A stretch of DNA of 64,000 nucleotides from Candidatus Opimibacter skivensis (lineage in GTDB: Bacteria > Bacteroidota > Bacteroidia > Chitinophagales > Saprospiraceae): assembly GCA_016721905.1 (NCBI GenBank), contig JADKHH010000024.1:62001-126000 (forward strand), given 5' to 3'. Positions 1-9,167 of the stretch are shown piece by piece (within the stretch, counting starts at the first letter, position 1; each line of letters opens with the position of its first letter). Both the position numbers and the translations under genes were made by a program. The notes under the pieces were generated by a model. The model ran no database searches. It was not told where the DNA came from and saw nothing but the letters and a program-made list of their open reading frames with translations.

Positions 1-1
1 G

Positions 2-1066
2 GATATCGCAAAAGCGGAAACGATCTCAACTGACGTATACCTCAATCCTGAGGTTTTTAGCCTATCTAAAGAAAAGATTTTCGCGCCTTCATGGCAGTTT
101 ATCGGAGATACAGATCTGGTTAAGGAGAATGGTTCTGTTCACCCTTTTACGCTACTTGAGGACTACCTGGATGAACCACTGCTGTTGACCAGAGATCAGG
201 ATGGAGTACTTCATTGTCTTTCGAATGTATGCACCCATCGGGGCAACCTGGTCGTGAATCAACCATGTAAACAACATCATCTTCAGTGCAGGTATCATGG
301 GCGCAGGTTTCAGTTGGATGGTACCTTTTCCTTTATGCCTGAGTTTAGTGAAGTAGATAATTTTCCTTCAGAGAGAGATCACCTGAAGTCCCTTCCTGTT
401 TTTCAATGGGGCAAATGGTTATTTACAACACTGAAACAAGGCAATCCAGCTGCCTCTTATTTCGCTGACATGATCCGCCGCCTCGAATGGTTGCCGATAC
501 AGGATTTCCATTTTCGTGCTGACTTGTCGAGGGACTATGTGGTGGAAGCCAACTGGGCATTGTATTGCGAAAATTATCTCGAAGGGTTTCATATTCCGTT
601 TGTACATGCAGGACTCAATGCAGTCATCGATTATGGAACATACACCACTGAATTATTCCAATACTCTAATCTTCAGCTGGGGCTTGCTAAGGAGGGTGAA
701 ATGGCATTTGACCTTCCATCGTCAAGCCCGGATTATGGTAAGAGGGTAGGGGGTTATTATTTCTGGATATTTCCCAACATGATGTTCAATTTTTATCCCT
801 GGGGTCTATCCATCAATATTGTCAAGCCGGTCGGTATCGCAAAGACTGTGGTATCTTTTCTAACGTACGTATGGGATGAGAGTAAACTGGAGCAAGGTGC
901 AGGCTCTGATCTGTTTCAGGTAGAAATGGAGGATGAAGAAGTCGTGCAGGCAGTGCAGAAGGGAATCAGGTCAAGGTTTTATACTCATGGCAGATATTCC
1001 GTCACACGTGAGCAGGGCACGCATCATTTTCACCGACTCCTGGCAGAAGCGATTTCTCAAGTGTGA
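2..1066 (+). CDS. Rieske 2Fe-2S ring-hydroxylating oxygenase alpha subunit (5' partial)
   Basis: The reading frame is open from base 2, so the gene starts before the window; 354 residues are visible. A Rieske cluster motif is present: Cys77-Thr-His79 then Cys96-Arg-Tyr-His99 in the visible frame, which binds the 2Fe-2S centre. Downstream, the segment ENYLEGFHIPFVH fits the mononuclear iron site of ring-hydroxylating alpha subunits (E-x2-H-x4-H). Such enzymes use electrons from a reductase to hydroxylate aromatic rings or quaternary amines; the substrate cannot be read from sequence. No ferredoxin or reductase gene is visible beside it. A homogentisate pathway cluster lies 5 kb downstream on the other strand, so a link to aromatic metabolism is possible but only inferred. 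The stop codon runs directly into a GTGAGTT repeat array. Confidence 0.85.
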   Translation, partial: DIAKAETISTDVYLNPEVFSLSKEKIFAPSWQFIGDTDLVKENGSVHPFTLLEDYLDEPLLLTRDQDGVLHCLSNVCTHRGNLVVNQPCKQHHLQCRYHGRRFQLDGTFSFMPEFSEVDNFPSERDHLKSLPVFQWGKWLFTTLKQGNPAASYFADMIRRLEWLPIQDFHFRADLSRDYVVEANWALYCENYLEGFHIPFVHAGLNAVIDYGTYTTELFQYSNLQLGLAKEGEMAFDLPSSSPDYGKRVGGYYFWIFPNMMFNFYPWGLSINIVKPVGIAKTVVSFLTYVWDESKLEQGAGSDLFQVEMEDEEVVQAVQKGIRSRFYTHGRYSVTREQGTHHFHRLLAEAISQV

Positions 1067-1205
1067 GTTGTGAGTTGTGAGTTGTGAGATGTGAGTTGTG
1101 AGATGTGTGGAGCATAGAGAAATACTCTGGAAGCTGGTAGCTGGAAGCTTCTTACTGTGAGTTGTCAGTTGTGAGTTGTGAGTGAGACGTGAGTGAGCAA
1201 TTAGA
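1061..1205 (+). repeat. GTGAG array after the Rieske gene stop
   Basis: Degenerate tandem units of GTGAGTT and GTGAGAT begin at the stop codon of the Rieske gene, are interrupted at about 1110-1150 by a GGAAGCTGGTAGCTGG segment, then resume to about 1205. The GTGAG units lie on the sense strand of the gene they follow. Comparable arrays occur at 4866-4923, 6284-6450, 19568-19693, 24447-24551 and 30385-30477. Confidence 0.8.
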
Positions 1206-1239
1206 GGTGAGCTTGCGAACGACCACAACCATTAAGATA

Positions 1240-1320
1240 AATCCTCTGGAAGCTGGAAGCTGGTAGCTTTGCGCATTCTTCTGACAGCTGACAACTGACA
1301 GCCGATAACTGATAGCTTAT
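1240..1320 (+). repeat. AGCTGG/AGCTGATAGCTG degenerate repeat
   Basis: The segment starts with CTCTGGAAGCTGGAAGCTGG and continues as loosely periodic GACAGCTGACAACTGACAG-like units up to the start codon of the amino-acid permease. The same opening words occur at about 1121 and 6461, and inverted at 40166-40196, so this is a dispersed composite element that often accompanies the GTGAG arrays. Confidence 0.7.
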
Positions 1321-1322
1321 TT

Positions 1323-2738
1323 ATGAATAAACTTACTCCCACCTTAGGATTTTGGTCCGCCGTCTCTATCGTTATTGGGAGCATCATCGGTTCCGGAATA
1401 TTTATGAAACCCGCTACGATGGCTGCCCAGCTCGGATCTCCCGAGTTGTTGATTGCGGTGTGGATAGGAGCGGGTATCGTTACCTTATTTGGAGCATTGA
1501 GTAATGCAGAAGTTGCTGCCATGATTCCGGAGACGGGTGGACAGTATGTGTTTTTCCAAAAAATGTATGGTGATTTTGTTGCGTATCTATATGCATGGTC
1601 GGGCTTCGCGGTTTTCAACACTGCAGGTGTAGCGTCTATCGCTTATGTAATGGCTACTTATGCTGAGTATTTTATCACACTGCCCAGGTTTGATGCGGTG
1701 AAAGAAAAGTCATTAGATCTGTTCCTTCCATTCATCGGACACCTTTATCCGCTGGAAAATATGGATGTAAAGGCACTTACCATTTTAGTCATTATTTTAT
1801 TGACATTAATCAGTTATCGTAGTACGAAGCTTGGAGGTACGGTATTGATCATCTTCACCGCATTGAAGATGGCAGCTATAGGCCTTGTGGTATTAGCTAT
1901 ATTTTTCTCAGGAGACGGATCTACGGAGCATTTTGTCCAGGATTCAATAGTGATTGATAAAAAGGGGTGGGCTTTAGTGGGTGCCATTATGGCTGCTACC
2001 TCTGGTGCTTTCTGGGCTTATGATGGTTGGATCAATATCACCTCTGTTGCCGGAGAAATACAAAATCCGCAGCGTAATATTCCAAGAAGCCTATTCCTCG
2101 GCGTGACGATATGCATCATCATCTATGTGTTGGTCAATCTGGCTTACTTGTATGTGCTCCCTATTGAACAGGTTGCAGCATCTTCATTAGTGGCATCCGA
2201 TGCGGCGCGGGTGATCATGGGGAGTATAGGAGGTGGCATCATCGCCCTCCTGGTCATCATCTCTACGCTGGGATCAACACACGGTAACCTGCTTTCCACA
2301 TCGAGAATATCATTTGCCATGGCTGGACAAGGCAGATTTTTTAAAAGTGTAGGCGTCGTTCACCCTCAATTTGGGACCCCTGGCAATGCATTATTGCTGC
2401 ATGGCTTTTGGGCATCTGTATTAGTCATTAGCGGCTCATTTGACATGCTCACCGATATGCTGATTTTCATCAGTTGGCTTTTTTATGGCATGAGTGCCCT
2501 GGGTGTATTTGTATTACGCAAGAAAATGCCCTTGACCGAAAGGCCTTATAGGGTTTGGGGATACCCTTTTGTGCCCGCCATGTTTGTGGCCTTTACCTTG
2601 TTTTTCCTGGTGATGACCTTGTATACGGATATTGCCAATTACGTAACAGGGAAAACCGTTTTTATCAATTCACTCATGGGGATTTTCCTGACATGTCTGG
2701 GTATACCGTTATATTGGTATTTCAAAAGGAGAAATTAA
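1323..2738 (+). CDS. APC-family amino-acid permease
   Basis: A 471-residue integral membrane protein with about 12 hydrophobic segments. The N-terminal segment SIVIGSIIGSGIFMKP is the diagnostic first helix of the amino-acid/polyamine/organocation superfamily, where the unwound GSGIF glycines contact the substrate. The C-terminal motif TERPYRVWGYPFVP is also typical of the basic and neutral amino-acid antiporter branch. It probably moves amino acids across the inner membrane by proton coupling or exchange. The substrate is unknown; a tyrosine/phenylalanine degradation cluster lies nearby on the opposite strand, which would suit an aromatic amino acid, but this is inference. The ATG at 1323 directly precedes the hydrophobic segment. 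An SH3 protein follows 21 bp downstream and is probably co-transcribed. Confidence 0.9.
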   Translation: MNKLTPTLGFWSAVSIVIGSIIGSGIFMKPATMAAQLGSPELLIAVWIGAGIVTLFGALSNAEVAAMIPETGGQYVFFQKMYGDFVAYLYAWSGFAVFNTAGVASIAYVMATYAEYFITLPRFDAVKEKSLDLFLPFIGHLYPLENMDVKALTILVIILLTLISYRSTKLGGTVLIIFTALKMAAIGLVVLAIFFSGDGSTEHFVQDSIVIDKKGWALVGAIMAATSGAFWAYDGWINITSVAGEIQNPQRNIPRSLFLGVTICIIIYVLVNLAYLYVLPIEQVAASSLVASDAARVIMGSIGGGIIALLVIISTLGSTHGNLLSTSRISFAMAGQGRFFKSVGVVHPQFGTPGNALLLHGFWASVLVISGSFDMLTDMLIFISWLFYGMSALGVFVLRKKMPLTERPYRVWGYPFVPAMFVAFTLFFLVMTLYTDIANYVTGKTVFINSLMGIFLTCLGIPLYWYFKRRN

Positions 2739-2759
2739 CCCTGCGTATAAATTGCATGT

Positions 2760-3461
2760 ATGAAAACTCTGTTATGCCTGTTGCTCATAGGGGCAACCAT
2801 TGATTGTGTTTGGGGTCAGAATCCAACTTTTGCCCCCCGGGATGAAGCCTACACAGACCCCAGCCTTGCGGCGTTTGTTGATCAGTTGCTGGAGGCGATT
2901 GATAAGCGTGACCAGCACTTTTTATACAGTGTCCTGGATTATGATGTTTCTGGTATTCGTGGTGAAGCCAGCGGCATCTCTGACTTCAAGCAGGAATGGA
3001 ATGCTGAAAGTGACTCCAGCAAGGTATGGCCACTCATGAAAAGGGCCGTCAATCTTGGCGGAGTTTTTCTAAATGATACCAATGACCTGACGGGCAGATA
3101 TCAGTTTGTTTTTCCCTATGTGTACGATTTGCCGCTGGATATCGAAGATGATTATTTCAACATAGGCGTGATCACCGGTAAAAATGTAAACCTGCGGGAT
3201 GGTCCGGATACAGCCTCGCCGATCAAGTCACAGTTGACATACGATGTCATTTGGTTTCTGGATGGCGATCAGTATGGTCAAACACGATCAGGCACGAATC
3301 CGTATGGTGATCCCGAATGGTATCAGGTTGAAACATATGACCACCGGCAACGGGGCTGGGTCAATTGGAAATATGTATACAGCCCTATGGATTATCGGAT
3401 GTTCCTATTCAAGGATAGCAAAGGAAGCTGGAAAATTTCTGCTTTTCTGGCAGGAGATTGA
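2760..3461 (+). CDS. Exported protein with C-terminal bacterial SH3-like domain
   Basis: A 233-residue protein with an N-terminal signal peptide (hydrophobic run to about residue 19, ending VWGQ). Residues about 135-205 resemble a bacterial SH3 (SH3_3) fold: GVITGKNVNLRDGPDTASP followed by a beta-rich stretch ending WVNWKYVYSP. Such domains usually bind peptidoglycan or mediate protein contacts in the periplasm. The N-terminal half is not recognised. The ATG is 21 bp after the permease stop, and the stop overlaps the upstream open frame of the MFS gene, which suggests a short operon from 1323 to 4780. The role is unknown. Confidence 0.75.
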   Translation: MKTLLCLLLIGATIDCVWGQNPTFAPRDEAYTDPSLAAFVDQLLEAIDKRDQHFLYSVLDYDVSGIRGEASGISDFKQEWNAESDSSKVWPLMKRAVNLGGVFLNDTNDLTGRYQFVFPYVYDLPLDIEDDYFNIGVITGKNVNLRDGPDTASPIKSQLTYDVIWFLDGDQYGQTRSGTNPYGDPEWYQVETYDHRQRGWVNWKYVYSPMDYRMFLFKDSKGSWKISAFLAGD

Positions 3462-3526
3462 TAATATTGACAGGATATTGTTTTATTTGTCGTTCAGCAA
3501 TCAGCCACAGCCAGCTTCACACCTTC

Positions 3527-4780
3527 ATGACGAAAGACGAAAAAAACATCACGGCAAGGATTCTCACTCCTGCCGTCATCGTAGCCGCCCTCGGCTATTT
3601 TGTAGATATCTATGACTTGCTGCTTTTTGGTATCGTACGAAAGGCAAGCCTCATAGACCTCGGCTTAGTGGACCAGGCTAACAGGGATGCCGGAGAGCAC
3701 CTCATCAGTATGCAGATGTACGGCATGCTCCTGGGAGGAATTCTGTGGGGTATCCTGGGGGATAAGAAGGGCAGGCTGTCCGTTTTATTCGGTTCCATTT
3801 TTATGTACTCCATTGCAAACATTGCCAATGGTATGGTTCACTCGGTAGAGGCCTATGCTTTCTGGCGCTTTATTGCCGGTATTGGTCTTGCCGGCGAACT
3901 CGGTGCTGGCATTACGTTGGTGGCTGAATCGCTTCCTAAAAATAAAAGGGGCTATGGCACGATGATCGTGGCGTCCGTCGGTCTGACAGGTGCTATTGTA
4001 GCCAACCTGGTGTATCAGATTTTTGAAGATTGGCGATTGTGCTATTATGCAGGAGGTGTCCTGGGTTTGTTACTCCTCTTCCTTCGTGTGAGCGTAAGGG
4101 AATCCTTGATGTACAAGCAGATGGAAAGTGCCGTTGAAGAACGTGGTAAATTCCTCTCACTCTTTACTGACCGCAAACGATTCACGAGGTATCTCCAATG
4201 CATACTGATTGGTATCCCCTTGTGGTTCCTGGTCGGAGTACTCATTACATTCTCTCCTGAATTTGCAAAGGCCTTGGGCGTTGAAGGGGCAGAGACCATC
4301 AAGGCAGGTTCAGCCATTGCCTGGTGTTACGGAGGACTCGTATTCGGGGACATCATGAGTGGCATGCTGAGTCAATATCTGCAGAGCAGGAAAAAAGTGA
4401 TGGCGATCTTTCTCGCACTTAATCTGCTGATGGTTTTTGTGTACCTCAATGCACATGGCATTACTTCAGGGATGTTTTATTTGTTGTGTATGGCGATGGG
4501 CTTTTCGGTTGGCTATTGGGTGATCTTCGTCACCATCGCTGCTGAGCAGTTTGGCACCAATATCCGCGCTACGGTGACAACTACAGTTCCGAATTTTGTA
4601 CGGGGTTCCTTACCCGCTATCATCCTGATGTACCAATATTTCAGGGACAAGACTTTTTCCGGAAACATACTTCAGGCCGGTATGGTGGTAGGCTCAATCC
4701 TGGCCGTGATTGCCTTCCTCGCCCTATGGAAGATGAAAGAAACCTTCACCGCCGATCTTGATTATTCGGAGACGATTTGA
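3527..4780 (+). CDS. Major facilitator superfamily transporter
   Basis: A 417-residue, 12-helix carrier. The frame is open from 3458, but MTKDEKN at 3527 is the likely start because it directly precedes the first transmembrane helix; the upstream 23 residues look non-coding. Loop 2-3 carries GGILWGILGDKKGRLSVL, the MFS signature (G-x3-D-x2-G-R/K). Helix 5 has GAGITLVAESLPKNKRG, as in metabolite:proton symporters related to sugar-phosphate or dicarboxylate carriers. Inner-membrane import or export of a small metabolite is expected; the substrate is unknown. It follows the permease and SH3 genes closely on the same strand. Confidence 0.85.
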   Translation: MTKDEKNITARILTPAVIVAALGYFVDIYDLLLFGIVRKASLIDLGLVDQANRDAGEHLISMQMYGMLLGGILWGILGDKKGRLSVLFGSIFMYSIANIANGMVHSVEAYAFWRFIAGIGLAGELGAGITLVAESLPKNKRGYGTMIVASVGLTGAIVANLVYQIFEDWRLCYYAGGVLGLLLLFLRVSVRESLMYKQMESAVEERGKFLSLFTDRKRFTRYLQCILIGIPLWFLVGVLITFSPEFAKALGVEGAETIKAGSAIAWCYGGLVFGDIMSGMLSQYLQSRKKVMAIFLALNLLMVFVYLNAHGITSGMFYLLCMAMGFSVGYWVIFVTIAAEQFGTNIRATVTTTVPNFVRGSLPAIILMYQYFRDKTFSGNILQAGMVVGSILAVIAFLALWKMKETFTADLDYSETI

Positions 4781-4806
4781 GGGTGCAATTTCTCTTATTT
4801 TGCGCA

Positions 4807-4833
4807 GAGCGCGGGGGGGGGAGCTTTGCGCTC
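4807..4833 (+). terminator. Possible terminator after the MFS gene
   Basis: A 6-bp stem (GAGCGC/GCGCTC) around a G-rich 15-base loop is followed by AAAATTTTT. It sits 26 bp after the MFS stop. The loop contains a run of nine G, so the exact length is uncertain in error-prone reads. Confidence 0.4.
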
Positions 4834-4865
4834 AAAATTTTTCGCCAATGCAACAGAGCCGCATA

Positions 4866-4923
4866 ATTTCTTATTACTACCTCTTACTCTCTTACCTCTC
4901 ACTCTCTTACACTTCTCACTCTC
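4866..4923 (-). repeat. GTGAG/GTAAG array after the LAS-peptidase stop
   Basis: Read on the minus strand, GTAAGAGAGTGAGAAG-type units begin directly after the stop of the gene at 4924. This is the same polarity as in the other arrays: GTGAG on the sense strand, abutting the stop codon. Confidence 0.7.
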
Positions 4924-5640
4924 TTACAAGTCAAAGTCTACATGGTAATGATCATCATGATACCTGTTGATCAAGTCTGTAAGATTGGGTCTGATAGGAA
5001 TATTTCTCTCTTGTAATTTTTTACCTGAGGGTGTGCTGAACAACTCATCATGCATATGGGTATTAAAAAGAATCTTGTGAATCCGCAAGCCATTCCTCTT
5101 TGCGGCATCATCGAGGGCAAGGATATGTTTAGCCATGCTTTCAAAGTCGATGACTGTCTTATGATTTAAAGAGAGCTGGCCATCCTTGTTGAACTGCAGC
5201 AGATAATGAGCCATGCCGGCATGGTTGGACATGATAGCGTTATCATCATTTCTCTTCTTAGGTACCATAAAGTCAACGCTGGTCCCGTTCTGATGCGTCC
5301 AATGGATCAGCATACGTCCCCCATGTTTTCGGGTGCATTCCATGAGGATAAATTCTCGATCAGGGCAGGTCGACTCACATTCCTTGTAGGCTTCAGTCAA
5401 GGTTGCATACACGCTGGAATTGACATACGCATTGTTGAGAATATAATAACTGAAGCGGCTGAAGTATCGGTAGTTGTTGCCCTCAAAGGGCATGAGCCAG
5501 CCGTTTTTTAATTTTCCTTTCCGTACACTTCCGGTAGATTCGCTCTGCCCGGTATTGGTATGTGTAAGCTCAGGGATGGAGAGCAGGCCAAACAGGATAA
5601 TGATACCTATAAGGAATATCCATCGCTTCTTAACTTTCAT
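4924..5640 (-). CDS. LAS-type zinc metallopeptidase (MepA-like), membrane-anchored
   Basis: A 238-residue protein with a single N-terminal membrane segment (residues about 6-24). It shows the LAS metallopeptidase pattern: His116 and Asp123 in HQNGTSVDF (H-x6-D), and a C-terminal DDHYHVDF with His231-x-His233 giving the second half of the zinc site. This arrangement is typical of penicillin-insensitive murein endopeptidase MepA and related D-Ala-D-Ala peptidases that cut peptidoglycan cross-links in the periplasm. The protein ends two residues after the last motif, so nothing is missing at the C-terminus. Family assignment rests on motif spacing only; the actual bond cleaved is unknown. It is the last gene of a minus-strand series that includes the AhpD-like gene. 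Confidence 0.65.
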   Translation of the reverse strand: MKVKKRWIFLIGIIILFGLLSIPELTHTNTGQSESTGSVRKGKLKNGWLMPFEGNNYRYFSRFSYYILNNAYVNSSVYATLTEAYKECESTCPDREFILMECTRKHGGRMLIHWTHQNGTSVDFMVPKKRNDDNAIMSNHAGMAHYLLQFNKDGQLSLNHKTVIDFESMAKHILALDDAAKRNGLRIHKILFNTHMHDELFSTPSGKKLQERNIPIRPNLTDLINRYHDDHYHVDFDL

Positions 5641-5685
5641 GCCCTGGGTAACGATTGTACAGTATTAAATGTTTGATGGCGGAGC

Positions 5686-6282
5686 CTATCTACGGTGTTT
5701 CCCCCCTGTCCAGTTGTGATCAGTAAGATGTTTTTCGCCGGATTCAATAGCTCCAGGTTCGATCGTGGTGCCCATGGAGTCATTCCAACGATTGAGGTAG
5801 CCGAATAAAGCAACCACACCGGCAATCTCTACGATCTCACCTTCATCCCAGTGTGCGCGCAATGCATCGGCAATGGTCTCATCTACAGCATTAGGGACAG
5901 CGGAAGCGGCTACAGCAAAATCAAGTGCTGCCCTTTCAGCTGCAGAAAATGATGGGTGTGTCTTATACTCCCAGATATGCAAGAGCTGATCTTCAGATGC
6001 ACCATATCGTTCCGCAGCGCGTATCCCATGCGCCTGGCAATACTGGCAGCCGGTCGTGTAGCTTGAAATATAGGCGATGAGTCTTTTCAGCGCACTGGTC
6101 ACACGACCATGGTTTTCCATCACCGCCTGGTTCATGCGAATAAATGCCTGTGCAATATGCGGACGCCGTTGCATGGTCTTCACACTATTCGGACAGAATC
6201 CAAGTGTTTCATTGTAAAACCGAACCAAATCCGTGATGGAGGGATCAGTTTCAGGCAATGGAGATACTAACGGAGTTTTCAA
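5686..6282 (-). CDS. Carboxymuconolactone decarboxylase/AhpD-like peroxidase-related protein
   Basis: A 198-residue all-helical protein. Residues 76-90 contain Cys79-Gln-Tyr-Cys82-x2-His85, the CxxC-x2-H active site of the AhpD/CMD peroxidase-related family, which reduces peroxides or disulfides through a redox-active cysteine pair. The length matches the peroxidase-related (uncharacterised) branch rather than short decarboxylases. It lies downstream of hppD on the same strand, separated by 237 bp of repeats, so co-transcription with the tyrosine pathway is possible but not certain. The physiological substrate is unknown. Confidence 0.8.
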   Translation of the reverse strand: MKTPLVSPLPETDPSITDLVRFYNETLGFCPNSVKTMQRRPHIAQAFIRMNQAVMENHGRVTSALKRLIAYISSYTTGCQYCQAHGIRAAERYGASEDQLLHIWEYKTHPSFSAAERAALDFAVAASAVPNAVDETIADALRAHWDEGEIVEIAGVVALFGYLNRWNDSMGTTIEPGAIESGEKHLTDHNWTGGKHRR

Positions 6283-6283
6283 A

Positions 6284-6519
6284 AATGTGAGTTGTGAGTT
6301 GTGAGTTGTGAATTGTGAGTGCGTGAGTCGTGAGTCGTGAGTCGTGAGATGTGAGTTGCGAGTGAGTCGTGAGTTGTGAGTGAGTTGTGAGTTGTGAGTG
6401 CGTGCGTAAGACGTGAATAGTCACTTGTGAGTGTGTTAATCAAGAGTCGTGAGCGAAAATACTCTGGAAGCTGGAAGCTGGTAGCTCAAAGCTGATAGCT
6501 GTTAGCTGACGGCTGATAG
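6284..6519 (+). repeat. Composite GTGAG plus AGCTGG repeat between hppD and the AhpD-like gene
   Basis: From 6286 to about 6450 the plus strand has dense GTGAGTT and GTGAGTC units. Then AATACTCTGGAAGCTGGAAG and AGCTGATAGCTG-like units run up to the hppD stop. The order of the two parts matches the 1061-1320 region. This is the one array whose GTGAG strand does not follow a stop codon on that strand; it abuts the start of the minus-strand AhpD-like gene. Confidence 0.75.
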
Positions 6520-7653
6520 CTACAGCGTCCCTCTCAGTTCCTGCTCCCTTTCAATCGCTTCAAACAATGCCTTGAAATTTCCCTTGCCAAAAGAGCGGGC
6601 TCCCTTTCGCTGGATGATTTCGAAAAACATCGTGGGTCTGGATTGCACTGGTTTGGTGAATAATTGCAAAAGATAACCTTCGTCATCCCTGTCAATGAGA
6701 ATGCCGAGTTCCCTCAATGGAGTCAGGTCTTCATCAATTTTACCAACACGATCAAGGATGGTATCGTAATAGGTAGAAGGTACGCGTAGGAATTCAACGC
6801 CACGATCTCTCAGCTTAGTCACCGTGTCAACGATATCATCGGTAGCAACCGCAATATGTTGCACACCTTCATCTTCATAAAAGTCAAGGTACTCTTCTAC
6901 TTGTGATTTCTTCTTGCCGGCAGCAGGTTCGTTGATTGGAAATTTAATATACCCATTTCCACTGCTCATCACTTTACTCATCAAGGCGGTGTATTCTGTC
7001 GAGATATCATTGTCATCAAAGGTCAGGATGTTCTTGAAGCCCATGACATCTTCATAAAACTTCACCCAGTAATTCATGCGACCTAGCGCGACATTACCCA
7101 CCATGTGATCAACATATTTGAGCCCTACAGTCGGTGGATTGTATGTTGTGGTCCATTTGGTAAAACCGGGAAGAAAGAGGCCTTTGTAATCTTTGCGTTC
7201 GACGAAGATGTGAACCACTTCGCCATAAGTGTGTATGCCGGAGCGTACCACGCGACCGTGCTCATCTTCTTCAACGGTCGGTTCCATAAAAGATATAGCA
7301 CCTCGTGAGGTGGTTTGCTTCCAGGCATCAGTCGCATCATCTACCCAGAGAGCGATGACTTTGACGCCATCTCCGTGTTTGTCAATATGTCTTCCGATTT
7401 CTGAATTACTATGCAGTGGAGACGTGAGTACCAGCCTGATTTTATCCTGGGCAAGTACGTAGGACTCAGTATTTTTTTCGCCAGTTTCCAGGCCTTTATA
7501 AGCGTAATCCTGGTACCCGAAGGCGGTCTTATAATAGTGGGCAGCTTGTTTAGAATTGCTGACATACAATTCAACGTAGTCTGTGCCATTGATGGGGAGA
7601 AAGTCCTCCATGACAGCTGGTGATGGAGTCTCTTTTTGAGTTAAAACGGACAT
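6520..7653 (-). CDS. hppD: 4-hydroxyphenylpyruvate dioxygenase
   Basis: A 377-residue member of the vicinal oxygen chelate family. It converts 4-hydroxyphenylpyruvate to homogentisate with O2 and Fe(II), the second step of tyrosine breakdown in the cytoplasm. The three iron ligands are visible in the C-terminal domain: His in KYVDHMVGNV, His in GVQHIAVATDD and Glu in TMFFEIIQRKG near the C-terminus. The N-terminal domain has the related but non-catalytic fold. Length is normal for bacterial HPPD. It sits 45 bp after fahA in the order hmgA-fahA-hppD, so the pathway from 4-hydroxyphenylpyruvate to fumarate and acetoacetate is nearly complete here; a maleylacetoacetate isomerase is not seen in the window. 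Confidence 0.97.
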   Translation of the reverse strand: MSVLTQKETPSPAVMEDFLPINGTDYVELYVSNSKQAAHYYKTAFGYQDYAYKGLETGEKNTESYVLAQDKIRLVLTSPLHSNSEIGRHIDKHGDGVKVIALWVDDATDAWKQTTSRGAISFMEPTVEEDEHGRVVRSGIHTYGEVVHIFVERKDYKGLFLPGFTKWTTTYNPPTVGLKYVDHMVGNVALGRMNYWVKFYEDVMGFKNILTFDDNDISTEYTALMSKVMSSGNGYIKFPINEPAAGKKKSQVEEYLDFYEDEGVQHIAVATDDIVDTVTKLRDRGVEFLRVPSTYYDTILDRVGKIDEDLTPLRELGILIDRDDEGYLLQLFTKPVQSRPTMFFEIIQRKGARSFGKGNFKALFEAIEREQELRGTL

Positions 7654-7698
7654 AAGTAGTGTTTAAGCATGCAAATATAAGGCAGAATAAGGAGCAGG

Positions 7699-8937
7699 TT
7701 ACGACTGGCGGGCACTTTCGATAAGGTTGTATACTTCGCCGAATCCCACGCGCTGGCCATTTTTTTCGGCCCAACCTCTGAGAGTAACCGTATCTCCATC
7801 TTCTATAAATGATCTCTGCTGACCATCCGGTAACGTAAACGGTTTTTTGCCTCCCAATGATATTTCGAGCATAGAGCCAAGCGAATGCTCGTCCGGACCG
7901 CTGATTGTGCCGGAAGCCATCAGGTCGCCGACGCGCACATTGCAGCCATTGCTGGTATGATGGGCTAGTTGCTGGCACATATTCCAATACATGTATTTGA
8001 AATTGGAAGTTGACACCGTTGCAGGCTCACTATTTTCAGGAGTAATGACAACTTCGAGTTGGATATCATAGTTTTTCGAGCCTTCGTATTGCAGGTAGGG
8101 TAGTACGGCAGGTTCTTGTTGAGGTCCTTTGACGCGATAGTCTTCCAATGCCTCGAGGGTTACAATCCATGGTGCGATGCCGGATGCAAAATTCTTGGCG
8201 AGAAAGGGGCCGAGTGGAACGTATTCCCATGCCTGGATATCGCGGGCTGACCAGTCATTGAACAACACAAGACCGAAAATATATTCCTCCGCCTTTGCAG
8301 TCGATATCGTATCACCTATTTGTGTTTCCTTTCCAATCACAAAACCCATTTCGAGTTCGAAATCAAGCTTTTTTGTTGGCCCGAAAACCGGTTGAGTTGC
8401 ATCATTGGCTTTCGTCTGCCCGTTTGGTCGCCGGATAGGGGTGCCGCTGACTACGATCGAAGAAGCGCTGCCATGATATCCGATCGGGAGGTGACGCCAA
8501 TTGGGCAGCAATGCATTTTCAGGATCGCGAAACATCTTGCCAGCATTGGTCGCATGTTCGATGCTCGAGTAGAAATCAGTGTAATCTCCGATCGCTAGCG
8601 GAAGGTGCATAGTCACTGTCCTGAATGGTTTGAAAACATTGTTCAGAATGCGTAGCGGTGAATGCTCATTGGAAAAAGTTTCCTGTAATCGTAATCTGAC
8701 GACGCGGGTAGTTAGTTTTCCAAGAGCAATAAAAGCATTGAGTGTAGGTTGATTGAACACTTCAATGTCATCTACAGTGCCTTTAAAAAATCCTGTCATT
8801 GCAACGTTGTAGAGGTTGACCACTTGATCTCCTATACGCGTGCATACATATTTTTCACCATCATCTGATCCGATGCCAAATGGTATATTGTAAATGGAAA
8901 AATCTGAATTTTCCGGTACCTCAATCCACGACTTCAT
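7699..8937 (-). CDS. fahA: Fumarylacetoacetase
   Basis: A 412-residue enzyme that hydrolyses fumarylacetoacetate to fumarate and acetoacetate, the last step of tyrosine catabolism. The N-terminal SH3-like domain (about residues 1-115) is followed by the FAH catalytic fold. Metal-binding acidic residues lie in KKLDFELEMGFVIG, and DWSARDIQAWEYVPLGPFL with the following KNFASG supplies the catalytic Asp/Lys region. Length matches the eukaryote-like FAH family. It lies between hmgA and hppD on the minus strand. The 230-bp gap to hmgA holds a dispersed repeat, so a separate promoter cannot be excluded. Confidence 0.96.
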   Translation of the reverse strand: MKSWIEVPENSDFSIYNIPFGIGSDDGEKYVCTRIGDQVVNLYNVAMTGFFKGTVDDIEVFNQPTLNAFIALGKLTTRVVRLRLQETFSNEHSPLRILNNVFKPFRTVTMHLPLAIGDYTDFYSSIEHATNAGKMFRDPENALLPNWRHLPIGYHGSASSIVVSGTPIRRPNGQTKANDATQPVFGPTKKLDFELEMGFVIGKETQIGDTISTAKAEEYIFGLVLFNDWSARDIQAWEYVPLGPFLAKNFASGIAPWIVTLEALEDYRVKGPQQEPAVLPYLQYEGSKNYDIQLEVVITPENSEPATVSTSNFKYMYWNMCQQLAHHTSNGCNVRVGDLMASGTISGPDEHSLGSMLEISLGGKKPFTLPDGQQRSFIEDGDTVTLRGWAEKNGQRVGFGEVYNLIESARQS

Positions 8938-9018
8938 GTAACTGTGCCTTTTAAATTAAATTTCAATTTTCTAATTTCCATCGGCAACAGAATTTTTTTA
9001 ATTGAAATAAATGTTGTG

Positions 9019-9140
9019 CACCTACGGCGCACGTTTGATTCTAACCCTTTGCTACGAATGTCCCCATGGGGCAATGATGTTTTACTTGTTTATTGTTTCC
9101 TACTATCATTTTGCACATGGGGCATTGATGTTTCTCTACC
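9019..9140. repeat. Dispersed CCCCATGGGG-type intergenic repeat
   Basis: GTGC-ACCTACGG-CGCAC forms a small hairpin, followed by GTCCCCATGGGGCAATGATG and a second related unit CACATGGGGCATTGATG about 55 bp later. Such short palindrome clusters between genes are common in Bacteroidota. It fills the gap between fahA and hmgA. Confidence 0.5.
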
Positions 9141-9167
9141 TTTTTCCACTCTTCATTTTTTCCCTTG